From positions 1 to 9,860 of the forward strand of contig JAUIJO010000113.1 in NCBI GenBank assembly GCA_030431185.1: DNA of 9,860 nt, in the 5' to 3' direction. Origin of the DNA: Gammaproteobacteria bacterium (GTDB lineage: Bacteria; Pseudomonadota; Gammaproteobacteria; Xanthomonadales; Xanthomonadaceae). The notes under the pieces were generated by a model that saw nothing but the letters and a program-made list of their open reading frames with translations, had not been told where the DNA came from and made no database searches. Below, piece by piece: positions 1 to 6,616 of this stretch (position 1 is its first letter; every line of letters starts with the position of its first letter). The position numbers and the translations under genes are program-made.

Positions 1-1471
1 GCTCCATCGGCGCCTTGCCATTGCCCCAGCCATGGCATTCGGCCAGCAGGGCGATCTGGTCGGGCGGCAGGCCGAAGGCCCGCGCCACGTCGCGCACCGC
101 GCTCTTGCCGCGGTAGCGGATCACCGTCGCGGCCAGCGCCGCGCGCTCGCGCCCATACTTGGCGTAGACGTACTGCAGCACCTCCTCGCGCCGCTCGTGC
201 TCGAAGTCGACGTCGATGTCGGGCGGTTCGTTGCGCGCCTTCGACAGGAAGCGCGCCATCAGCAGGCGGCTCTCGGACGGGTTCACCACGGTGATGCCGA
301 GCGCGAAGCAGACCGCCGAGTTGGCCGAGGATCCGCGCCCCTGGCAGAGGATGCCGCGCGAGTCGGCGAAGCGGACGATGTCCTCGACGGTCAGGAAGAA
401 GGCCTCGTAGCCCAGCTCCGCGATCAGCGCCAGCTCGGCCTCGACCTGGGCCCGGACGGGCGGCGGCACGCCTTCGGGCCAGCGCTTCTGCAGGCCGGCC
501 AGGGTCAGCTCGCGCAGGCGTTCGGCCGGGGTCTGCCCGCCCGGCACCAGCTCTGCGGGGTAGTCGTAGCGGACCTCGTCGAGACTGAAGGTGCAGCGGC
601 GTGCCAGCGCCACCGCCGCGTCCAGCAGGGCCTTCGGATGGATGTTGCCCAGCGCGCGGCGGCTGCGCAGGTGGCGCTCGCCGTTGCGGAACAGCTCCGC
701 CCCGCACTCGGCCAGGGGCCGGTTGTGGCGGATCGCGGTCATGGTGTCCTGCAGGACGCGGCGGCGACGCAGGTCCATGTGCACGTCGCCGGCCGCGACC
801 GGGGTCATGCGCAGCCGCCGCCCCAGCGCCAGCAGCTGCGCCAGGCGTGCCTCGTCGTCGCGGTCGCGGTGCAGTTCCACGGCCAGGTGGACGCGCTCGC
901 CGAGCTGCCCCTGCAACCACAGGCCCTGCGCGGGATCGGGCGCGGCGCCCGGCATCCACAACGCGAACAGGCCGCTTTGCGCGGGATCGCCACCGCCCAG
1001 CACCTGCTCGACGTCGCCGCGCGCCAGCCGGTAGTCGCCCTTGGGGGCGGCCCGGCGCGCACGGGTGATCAGCTCGCACAGGCGCACGTAGCCGGCATGG
1101 GTCTCCACCAGCAGCACGCACTTGAGCCCGCAGGCCAGGGTGAACTCGCTGCCCACCACCAGTTTCAGCCCCGTCGCGCGCGAGGCCTCCAGCGCGCGCA
1201 CGATGCCGGCCAGGGAACACTCGTCGGTGATCGCCAGGGCTTCGTAGCCGCAGGCGCGGGCGCGCGCGAACAGGGCCTCGGCACTGGCGGCGCCGCGCAG
1301 GAAGGAGAAGTCCGACAGGCAATGCAGTTCGGCATAGGCCGGCAGGCCATCCGCCTCCGCCCCATCGTCGTTGGCCGCGTCCCCCAGCCGCCGGGCGACT
1401 TCCCAGGCGCGCGGGATGCGCCCGCCGGGCGTATCGCGATCGACGCCATCGATGGCATCGTCCCAGCTCAT
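1..1471 (-). CDS. dnaE2: Error-prone DNA polymerase DnaE2, N-terminal part (runs off left edge)
   Basis: DnaE2 is the catalytic subunit of the inducible ImuA-ImuB-DnaE2 translesion mutasome, acting in the cytoplasm on damaged template. The 490 residues visible start MSWDDAIDGV. A PHP domain begins near residue 47 (AELHCLSDFSFLRGA) and continues through ITDECSLAGIVRALEAS and AAGDVHM. The polymerase palm follows, with QGRGSSANSAVCFALGIT at about 377-394 and PPDIDVDFEHERREEV at about 416-431, where Asp420 and Asp422 match the catalytic aspartates of C-family polymerases. The HCLSDFSFLRG form is typical of DnaE2 rather than replicative DnaE1. Full-length members have roughly 1050 residues, so a little under half is present; fingers and later domains lie beyond position 1. 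The ATG overlaps the imuB stop codon by 4 bases (ATGA), implying translational coupling at the end of the lexA operon. There is no sign of decay in the visible part. Confidence 0.96.
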   Translation of the reverse strand, partial: MSWDDAIDGVDRDTPGGRIPRAWEVARRLGDAANDDGAEADGLPAYAELHCLSDFSFLRGAASAEALFARARACGYEALAITDECSLAGIVRALEASRATGLKLVVGSEFTLACGLKCVLLVETHAGYVRLCELITRARRAAPKGDYRLARGDVEQVLGGGDPAQSGLFALWMPGAAPDPAQGLWLQGQLGERVHLAVELHRDRDDEARLAQLLALGRRLRMTPVAAGDVHMDLRRRRVLQDTMTAIRHNRPLAECGAELFRNGERHLRSRRALGNIHPKALLDAAVALARRCTFSLDEVRYDYPAELVPGGQTPAERLRELTLAGLQKRWPEGVPPPVRAQVEAELALIAELGYEAFFLTVEDIVRFADSRGILCQGRGSSANSAVCFALGITVVNPSESRLLMARFLSKARNEPPDIDVDFEHERREEVLQYVYAKYGRERAALAATVIRYRGKSAVRDVARAFGLPPDQIALLAECHGWGNGKAPME

Positions 1472-2886
1472 GCGAACCACCCGTGCAGCATCCAGCCCTG
1501 GCGTTCGCCGGGATGGGCATAGGCCCACGCACGCTGGCCCTGCGACGTCTCAAGCACGTAATAGTCGCGGCGGGCATCGTCGCCGTCCCACCAGCCGCTT
1601 TCCAGCCGTTCGGGGCCGGACAGGATGCGCGGGCGCGGATCGCGCAAGGGGATCGGGTGCGGCAGCAGCCACAAGGGGCGCGGCGGACGCGCAGGCGCTT
1701 CGGCGAAGCTCGCCTGTTCGCCCTGCACCGGGCGCCAGGCCCTCTCGGGGCGGGGATCGGTGGCCGCCGCGACCCGGTACACCGCCTCGTCCCCCAGGCG
1801 CGCGCGCAGGCGTTCGCGCAGCTGCGGCCAGGGCAACTGCTGCTGGCTGCGCGTATCGAACAGGTCGCGGCTGGCCGGCACGAACGGCGGCAACTCGCGG
1901 GCCAGCAGGCGCAGGGCGACCACCGGCCGGTCGATGGCCACGCGTTCGAGGCGGTGCCGGGTGAGTTCGAACAGCATGCCCGGCTCGCGTTCGGCGGCCA
2001 GCAGGCCGACCTCGACGTCGGTATGCCCCCGCTCGTGCTCCAGCCGCAGACAGAAGCGTTGCACGCCGCCATCGCGGACCGACAGGTAGGTGCACAGGTC
2101 GCCGACCAGCCGGCGCAGCGGGAACAGCAGGGCGGTATGGCTTTCCACTTCGTAGCCCAGCTCCACCCGGGCATCGAAATGATCCGGCGGCGCATGGCAG
2201 TCCAAGGGGTCGTCGGCACTGCCGTACAAGCGGTCGAGGTGCTCGAGCAGGGCCAGGCCGAAGCGGCGGCGAAGCGCATCGCGCGGCAGCGCACGCAGGC
2301 GTCGCAGCTCGCCGATGCCCATGCGCTGCAGGCGCTCGCCGGCGTCGCCCGGCAGCCGCGCGCGGCGCACCGGGACGCGATCGAGGACATCGGACATCGC
2401 CGCCGGGTTCGTCACGGCCAGGCCATCGCGGAGGCCGGCGAAGACATGCGCGGCCCGCGGCGTCGGCGCGAGCGCGATGCGGTGCTGGAAACCGAGCGCG
2501 TCCAGCTCCTCGCGCAGGCGGGCTTCGATGCGCGGCCATGGCCCGAGCAGGCGGAAGCTGGCGCGCACCTCCAGCACGACGCAGCCGGGCCACTGCACGC
2601 TGACCAGGGAGCTGTAGCGGTAGGCCCAGGCCGCGAGGAAGCCCTGCCATCGCGCTTCCTCGCGCGGGTCGTGCTCGACCATCGCGAACTCCGGCAACAA
2701 GGCATGCGCGGCGGTCAGCCGCATGCCGGCGCGCAGGCCCGCCTGGCCGGCGGCGGCATTGACCGCATGCAGGCTGCGCAGTTGCGCCGGCCCCTCGACC
2801 AGCGCCAGCGGGGCATCGGGATCAGGCCGTCGGCGGAGGACGGCGTCCAGCGCCAGTTGCGGCAGCAGTACACAGGCCCACAACAT
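1468..2886 (-). CDS. imuB: ImuB, catalytically inactive Y-family polymerase homologue of the mutasome
   Basis: This 472-residue ImuB is the adaptor linking DnaE2 and ImuA to the sliding clamp. The N-terminal Y-family region (about 1-340) includes ALVEGPAQLRSLHAVNAAAGQAGLRAGM and a little-finger-like segment near 232-335. Aligned by eye with DinB, the catalytic Asp-Glu of the SIDEAYLDVT motif falls on Gly101-Cys102 (WPGCVVLEVR), and the N-terminal metal-binding Asp is replaced in LLPQLALDAV. The protein is therefore expected to be non-catalytic, as known for ImuB. QLPWP at 350-354 is a plausible clamp-binding motif. The C-terminus, with PLWLLPHPIPL and GPERLESGWWDGDDARRDYY, is the usual ImuB tail. 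The start lies 9 bp after the imuA stop, and TTGAGGCG overlapping that stop serves as Shine-Dalgarno. Its last four bases overlap the dnaE2 start. Many annotations call this gene DNA polymerase Y family or DinB-like. Confidence 0.95.
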   Translation of the reverse strand: MLWACVLLPQLALDAVLRRRPDPDAPLALVEGPAQLRSLHAVNAAAGQAGLRAGMRLTAAHALLPEFAMVEHDPREEARWQGFLAAWAYRYSSLVSVQWPGCVVLEVRASFRLLGPWPRIEARLREELDALGFQHRIALAPTPRAAHVFAGLRDGLAVTNPAAMSDVLDRVPVRRARLPGDAGERLQRMGIGELRRLRALPRDALRRRFGLALLEHLDRLYGSADDPLDCHAPPDHFDARVELGYEVESHTALLFPLRRLVGDLCTYLSVRDGGVQRFCLRLEHERGHTDVEVGLLAAEREPGMLFELTRHRLERVAIDRPVVALRLLARELPPFVPASRDLFDTRSQQQLPWPQLRERLRARLGDEAVYRVAAATDPRPERAWRPVQGEQASFAEAPARPPRPLWLLPHPIPLRDPRPRILSGPERLESGWWDGDDARRDYYVLETSQGQRAWAYAHPGERQGWMLHGWFA

Positions 2887-2895
2887 GCACGCGCC

Positions 2896-3522
2896 TCAAC
2901 ATGCGTCCAGCGCGAAGGCCCGGCCCGGCACCGGTCCGCCGCGGCACTTGCGGACCTGCCAGGCGAGTCGCCCGTCCGCCTCGGGACAGGCCTCCAGGCG
3001 CAGCGCGGCCGGCGAGGCATTCGCCGCGTGGCGGCTGTCGCGCAGGGCGAAGCCGAGGCAGTCGCCGCCATCGGCCGCCACCTGCAGTCGGCGCAGGGCC
3101 TGCGGACCGGCCTGGCCCGGCCAGCCCAGCACCGCCGCGCAGGCGCCACTGCGCAGGCATTGCTCGAAGGCCCACAGTGCATCGCGTGGGGCGGCCTCGA
3201 CGATCTCCAGCTGCGCCAGCGCCACCCCGCCCGCCTGCCAGGCGGGGGCATAGGGCAGGTAGGGCGGTGCGATCACCGCGACCGTGGCGCCGGCCGCGGT
3301 CAGCCGCGCCAGGGTCGGCAGCAGCAGGGCCAGTTCACCGACGCCGTCGGCCGGCAACAGCAATTCGGTCAGCGCCCGGCGCGGCCAGCCGCCCTGCGGC
3401 AACAGCGCATCGAGGGCGGCATGCCCGGTGGGCTCGCCATCCACGCGCGGCGCGGCATGGCGGCCGGCATGCCACAGCGTGCGGGCGGCCAGCATGGCAT
3501 CCAGGTCGGGAACGGCCTGCAT
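2896..3522 (-). CDS. imuA: ImuA, RecA/SulA-like mutasome component
   Basis: ImuA is a RecA-fold relative that works with ImuB and DnaE2 in induced mutagenesis. The 208-residue product starts MQAVPDLDAMLAARTLWHAG. The segment GGWPRRALTELLLP (about 44-57), followed by GVGELALLLPTLARL and IAPPYLPYAPAW (about 84-95), is the family signature. The position of a Walker A loop (LPADGVGELAL) lacks the GxxGxGK[ST] lysine, so normal ATP binding is unlikely. The start was chosen because GAGG (3531-3534, overlapping the lexA stop) sits 8 bases upstream and because the family begins near this residue. The open frame extends 29 codons further upstream, but that extension runs inside lexA. It lies 10 bp from lexA and 9 bp from imuB within one operon. 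SulA-like or ImuA are the alternative names. Confidence 0.93.
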   Translation of the reverse strand: MQAVPDLDAMLAARTLWHAGRHAAPRVDGEPTGHAALDALLPQGGWPRRALTELLLPADGVGELALLLPTLARLTAAGATVAVIAPPYLPYAPAWQAGGVALAQLEIVEAAPRDALWAFEQCLRSGACAAVLGWPGQAGPQALRRLQVAADGGDCLGFALRDSRHAANASPAALRLEACPEADGRLAWQVRKCRGGPVPGRAFALDAC

Positions 3523-3534
3523 CGCACCCACCTC
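3523..3534 (-). promoter_or_regulatory. Ribosome binding site of imuA overlapping the lexA stop codon
   Basis: On the minus strand the sequence GAGGTGGGTGCG precedes the imuA ATG, with GAGG 8 bases upstream. The GA of this site is shared with the lexA TGA stop. This fixes the imuA start at 3522 and suggests coupling between lexA termination and imuA initiation. Confidence 0.7.
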
Positions 3535-4150
3535 AGCCCCGCCGCACCAGGCCGCAATACACGCCCTCGATGGCGAAGTCCTGTCCGGGACGCACCTCGA
3601 TCGGCGCATGCGCGGGATTGCGGGGCATCAGGCGCACCTGCCGCCGGTCGCGCTGCAGGCGCTTGATCGTCAGCTCGCAGTCCACCCGCGCCACCACCGT
3701 CTGCCCGTCGCGGGCATCGGCGCTGCGGCGCACGCCGACCAGGTCGCCGTCGAGGATGCCGTCGTCGATCATCGAATCGCCCTCCACCTGCAGCAGGTAG
3801 TCCGGACGCGACGAGAACACCCGCGGGTCCAGCCAGAGCTGCCGGTCGAGACCGATGTCGGCACCGATGGGCACGCCGGCCGCGACGCGCCCGAGCACCT
3901 GCAGCGGCAGCAGTTCGACATCCCCGCCCGGAAGCCGCAGACCGCGCTTGCGGCCCGGCAGCTGCTCGATCAGGCCATCGGCGACGAGCGCCTGCACGTG
4001 CTTGTGGGCGGCGTTGCGCGAGGCGAAGCCGAAGGCCCCGGCGATCTCGGCCAGGCTCGGCGCCCGCCCGGCGGCCAGCTCCCGGCGCAGGTAGGCCAGC
4101 ACGGCGGCACGTTGGGGCGGGAGGGTCTGGTCGGATTCCATGGTGTACAT
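3533..4150 (-). CDS. lexA: LexA-type SOS repressor (LexA2 class) heading the imuA-imuB-dnaE2 operon
   Basis: LexA represses SOS genes and undergoes RecA-stimulated self-cleavage after DNA damage. The 205 residues contain an N-terminal winged helix-turn-helix (PSLAEIAGAFGFASRNAAHKH at about 31-51) and a C-terminal S24 peptidase domain. Visible catalytic features are the Ala91-Gly92 cleavage site (GRVAAGVP), the nucleophile Ser126 in EGDSMID and the general base Lys163 in ELTIKR. All are intact, so autoproteolysis should work. I chose the ATG at 4150 (MYTMES) because GGAGG lies 8 bases upstream. The ATG at 4141 (MESDQT) is an alternative, favoured if transcription starts within the operator. 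A longer open frame upstream is non-coding and would cross the divergent gene. Position at the head of the mutasome cassette, plus the TGTACA-type operator, suggests the accessory LexA2 rather than the housekeeping LexA. Confidence 0.95.
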   Translation of the reverse strand: MYTMESDQTLPPQRAAVLAYLRRELAAGRAPSLAEIAGAFGFASRNAAHKHVQALVADGLIEQLPGRKRGLRLPGGDVELLPLQVLGRVAAGVPIGADIGLDRQLWLDPRVFSSRPDYLLQVEGDSMIDDGILDGDLVGVRRSADARDGQTVVARVDCELTIKRLQRDRRQVRLMPRNPAHAPIEVRPGQDFAIEGVYCGLVRRG

Positions 4151-4159
4151 TTGTACACC
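4142..4159 (-). promoter_or_regulatory. LexA operator (SOS box) overlapping the lexA start codon
   Basis: GGTGTACATTTGTACACC has two 8-bp inverted arms, GGTGTACA and TGTACACC, around a 2-bp centre. On the coding strand its core reads TGTACAAATGTACA, which matches, as I recall it, the site described for Xanthomonas LexA2. It is unlike the Escherichia coli CTGT-N8-ACAG box. The first lexA codon (4150-4148) lies inside it, and the Shine-Dalgarno GGAGG (4163-4159) touches its edge. A bound LexA dimer would block lexA and the three genes behind it. It might also influence the divergent SGNH hydrolase gene, whose start is 118 bp away. The assignment rests on symmetry and position. Confidence 0.88.
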
Positions 4160-4245
4160 CTCCAGTCGCACAAGGCGAGACCGGCCGTCGCCGGGCCGCG
4201 GCCAACGGCCCGAACCGGACAAGCCCCGCCACCCCGTCCCTTTCC

Positions 4246-4251
4246 TACACT
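4246..4251 (+). promoter_or_regulatory. Possible -10 element TACACT for the SGNH hydrolase gene
   Basis: TACACT lies 25 bases upstream of the ATG at 4277, in the 126-bp divergent spacer between lexA and the hydrolase. It is close to the TATAAT consensus and stands out in a GC-rich setting. No convincing -35 element is visible, so this is only a candidate. Confidence 0.3.
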
Positions 4252-4276
4252 GGATCCCCGCCCCGACGCCGCGTGC

Positions 4277-5008
4277 ATGCCCCTCCGCCCCGCCCTCCTG
4301 CTGCTGAACGCGCTGCTCTTCCCGACGTGGAGCATCGGCGCCGCCTGCGCCGGGCCGCCGCCCTTGCGCGTCCTGTTCGTCGGCAACAGCCACACCGCCA
4401 CCCACGACCTGCCGGGCACCGTGGCCGCCCTCGCGGAGCGGCATGGCGTGGACCTGGAGGTCGAACGCCTGGTCGAGCCCGGCCATTCCCTGGCCGACCA
4501 CCTCGCGCGCGGGGACCTGCAACGCCGGCTCGCCGGGCAGTGGGACTGGGTCGTCCTGCAGCAGGGGCCCTCCGCCCGGCCCGCGAGCCGCGCCGAACTG
4601 ATCCGCAGCGTCGAGGCCATCGCGGCCCGACTGCAGGGACGTCCCGTCCGCATCGCGCTGATGTCGACCTGGCCCGACCAGCGCCATCGCGGCGACTCGC
4701 TCGCCGCCGAATCCAGTCATCGCGATGCGGCCATCGCGGTCGGCGCCTGCGTCCTGCCCGTGGCCACCGCGTGGCGCCATGCCCTCGCCGCCGATGCGCC
4801 ACCGCGCCTCTACCAGCGCGACCGGCTGCATGCGACGGCCACCGGCACCGTGCTCGCCGCGCTCACCATCGCGCCCGCCTTCGCGGACCGCATGCGCACG
4901 CCGCCCGCGACCACGGACGCCGGCTCCAGCGGCAAGACCCCCCGACTGCGCGAACTGGAAGCCGCCGCCTGGCGCGCCTGGAACGAAGAAACGCAACGCT
5001 GCGACTGA
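4277..5008 (+). CDS. Secreted SGNH/GDSL-type hydrolase (esterase-like)
   Basis: This 243-residue protein begins with a signal peptide (MPLRPALLLLNALLFPTW, probable cleavage near ACA-GP at 25/26), so it should act in the periplasm or outside. The mature part opens with RVLFVGNSHTATHDLP, where Ser38 in GNSHT is the block I nucleophile. EPGHS (Gly69) and WVVLQQGPS (91-99) fit later blocks, and YQRDRLHATATGT holds Asp182-x-x-His185 of block V. The fold should be an alpha/beta SGNH hydrolase acting on an ester, and the substrate cannot be told. It resembles the DUF4886-like branch, in which LQQ/LQEQS motifs are common. The start is set by the signal peptide; no strong Shine-Dalgarno is seen, and the frame is open upstream without coding features. 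It diverges from lexA. Annotation as a lipoprotein is less likely because GAAC lacks a good lipobox. Confidence 0.85.
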   Translation: MPLRPALLLLNALLFPTWSIGAACAGPPPLRVLFVGNSHTATHDLPGTVAALAERHGVDLEVERLVEPGHSLADHLARGDLQRRLAGQWDWVVLQQGPSARPASRAELIRSVEAIAARLQGRPVRIALMSTWPDQRHRGDSLAAESSHRDAAIAVGACVLPVATAWRHALAADAPPRLYQRDRLHATATGTVLAALTIAPAFADRMRTPPATTDAGSSGKTPRLRELEAAAWRAWNEETQRCD

Positions 5009-5019
5009 GGGCGGCTTGC

Positions 5020-5035
5020 CGGCCCGCCCGGGCCG
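5020..5035 (+). terminator. Short GC hairpin after the SGNH hydrolase gene
   Basis: CGGCCC-GCCC-GGGCCG forms a 6-bp stem with a 4-base loop, 12 bases after the stop codon. No T-tract follows, so it may only attenuate transcription or mark an RNA end. Confidence 0.3.
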
Positions 5036-5180
5036 AGGAGCGTGCAATCGCTTTCGCGTACCATTCGACACGGGCCGCCGGCCGTTGCCGGCCGCGAGGG
5101 CACGCATCGCGCACCTGCCCGCGCCGACTGCGCGGCCGCCCCACGGAAGCCGCCCCCCACTTCAAGCCAAGGAAGCCACC

Positions 5181-5645
5181 ATGAAGATCAAGACGCTGTT
5201 CGCCACCCTGTTCCTGGCCGCCGCGGGCCTGTGTGTCTCGCTCCAGGCCAGCGCCCAGGAAGTGGGCATCCGCAAGGGCGAAGTCACCGCGATCGCGCCG
5301 GTCGAGGTCGAGGCGCCGCCGGCGCAGCCCGCGCGCAGTTCCGCCACCGGTGGCGCGCTCAGCCGCTCGCTCAGCCGCCTGGCCGGCCGCGCCGCCGCCC
5401 GTGCCACCGGCGGGTATTCCTACGACGCCTACGATGTCGCCAGCAGCGCCGCCAGCGACGCCACCGATGCCGCCGGCGAGATCGCCAACGCCCCGAAGAC
5501 GGGCGTCGCCTACATGGTCATGATCCGCTTCGACGACGGGAGCGAGTCCGCCATCCAGACCGACGACGCCAGCAAGCTGGCCGTGGGCGGGCGCGTGCGC
5601 GTGCTCGGTTCGGGCAGCAGCGCCCAGCTCATTCCGGGCGACTGA
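5181..5645 (+). CDS. Small secreted protein with a SlyB-like C-terminal segment
   Basis: The 154-residue product has a clear Sec signal peptide (MKIKTLFATLFLAAAGLCVS, cleavage near ASA-QE at 25/26). A short KGEVTAIAPVEVE strand region follows, then an Ala/Ser/Arg-rich middle (about 50-105) with a Tyr patch (GGYSYDAYD). A C-terminal beta segment (YMVMIRFDDGSESAIQTDD ... LAVGGRVRVLG) resembles the end of SlyB/Pcp-type outer-membrane lipoproteins, where a small beta unit follows a glycine-rich segment. There is no lipobox cysteine at the cleavage site, so it is probably a soluble periplasmic or peripheral protein. AAGGAAG (5169-5175) five bases before the ATG fixes the start. Its last 17 bases overlap the convergent methyltransferase gene. 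The function is unknown, and the SlyB resemblance is by eye only. Confidence 0.8.
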   Translation: MKIKTLFATLFLAAAGLCVSLQASAQEVGIRKGEVTAIAPVEVEAPPAQPARSSATGGALSRSLSRLAGRAAARATGGYSYDAYDVASSAASDATDAAGEIANAPKTGVAYMVMIRFDDGSESAIQTDDASKLAVGGRVRVLGSGSSAQLIPGD

Positions 5646-6429
5646 GCGGGCGCGACGCGCCGCTGTCCGCAGGCCCCGGGCTGGCGGCCGCCGGCGCCCG
5701 GCGGAACACCACCACGTGCTGCTGCGGCAACGCGTCCACGGTCCGCTCCCAGACCAGGCCATTCGCCTCGGCCTCGCGACGTATCTGGCGCTCGCTCATC
5801 TTGTGCAGCGGCTTGATCGGCACCGCGTCGTCCTCGGCCCGGTACTCCACGAACACCACGCGCCCGTCCGGCTTGAGCGCCCGGACGAGCGCCGCCAGCA
5901 TCTCGGCCGGGAATTCGAGCTCATGGTAGACGTCGACCATCAGGGCCAGGTCGATGCTGCCGGCCTCCAGGCGGGGATCGCGTTCGCCACCCAGCACCGG
6001 CACCACGTTGGAGAATCCGGGCTCGGCGGCGACGTCCTGCAGCATCGCCACCATCTCCGCCTGCACGTCGACCGCGAACACGCGACCGGGCGCGATCTTC
6101 GGTGCGATGCGGCGGCTGAAATACCCGCTGCCGGCGCCGATGTCGGCCACGCTCATGCCGGGCTCGAGCGCCAGCGCCCGCAGCAGGCGGCTGCCGCGTT
6201 CCTCGCGTTCGCGTTCGCGCCGCTCCAGCCATTGCGCCCCCTGCCAGCCCATGATCGAGGCGATCTCACGCCCCATGTAGGCCTTGCCGATGCCGTCGGC
6301 CGTGGCGGGGACGCGTGCATAAGCCGCTGCCGCATCCGCAGCGGCCTCCTGGGCCATGCCCGGCCACGAAAACAACAACAGGCCGCCGAGGAGCACCTCC
6401 GGAAGTGCCGAGCCGGACCATCGCATCAT
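5629..6429 (-). CDS. Class I SAM-dependent methyltransferase with N-terminal signal peptide
   Basis: The 266-residue protein has a class I methyltransferase domain. Motif I is VADIGAGSGYF (94-104), the acidic ribose-binding position is Asp121 in VFAVDVQ, and the motif IV region is IDLALMVDVYHEL (159-171). KPDGRVVFVEY (186-196) is the usual post-strand 5 segment. Unusually, it opens with an apparent signal peptide (LPEVLLGGLLLFSWPGMA-QE, cleavage near 26/27). A conserved-looking linker, YMGREIASIMGWQGAQWLER (51-70), follows. Related exported methyltransferase-domain proteins occur in other proteobacteria, and their substrate is unknown. AGGAGG four bases before ATG-ATG supports a start at 6429 or 6426. 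The Pro/Ala/Ser-rich C-terminus overlaps the convergent gene by 17 bases. Whether it methylates anything outside the cytoplasm, where SAM is scarce, is open. Confidence 0.88.
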   Translation of the reverse strand: MMRWSGSALPEVLLGGLLLFSWPGMAQEAAADAAAAYARVPATADGIGKAYMGREIASIMGWQGAQWLERREREREERGSRLLRALALEPGMSVADIGAGSGYFSRRIAPKIAPGRVFAVDVQAEMVAMLQDVAAEPGFSNVVPVLGGERDPRLEAGSIDLALMVDVYHELEFPAEMLAALVRALKPDGRVVFVEYRAEDDAVPIKPLHKMSERQIRREAEANGLVWERTVDALPQQHVVVFRRAPAAASPGPADSGASRPLSRPE

Positions 6430-6567
6430 CTGTCCTCCTGTCCATGCACCGTCGAGTCGACGCCGGTGCCCCAAGGGCCCGGCCTGACATCCGACGGTAC
6501 GCAATCCCGCCGAAGACGGATGCGGCATGCACGCCCGGCCCTGCCCGCCCGGACAGGCGCTGGCCTC

Positions 6568-6596
6568 GCCCGCGCCTACGCCGTAGCGGCGCGGGC
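6568..6596 (-). terminator. GC-rich hairpin between the membrane protein gene and the methyltransferase gene
   Basis: GCCCGCGCC and GGCGCGGGC form a perfect 9-bp stem around an 11-base loop that can itself pair (TAC with GTA). On the minus strand it begins about 20 bases after the stop of the upstream membrane protein gene. There is no T-run. It is a plausible terminator or RNA 3'-end stabiliser, which would separate the two genes into different transcripts. Confidence 0.45.
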
Positions 6597-6616
6597 AGCG
6601 GGTCCGGTTCAGCGTT

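Noticed and set aside
1483..3666. Long plus-strand open frames (for example 1483-3666 and 32-1522) opposite the cassette
   Set aside because: They are antisense to lexA-imuA-imuB-dnaE2. Their translations are rich in Arg, Gln, Ala and Gly without domain motifs, as expected from GC-rich shadows.
3533..5107. Extended minus-strand frame that would make lexA 524 residues long
   Set aside because: The extra N-terminal part crosses the divergent hydrolase gene and the operator. LexA family length and the Shine-Dalgarno place the start at 4150 or 4141.
6430..6616. Possible promoter for the methyltransferase gene in the 187-bp gap
   Set aside because: I saw no -10/-35 pair better than chance. TTGCGT on the minus strand has no suitable -10 at the right distance.
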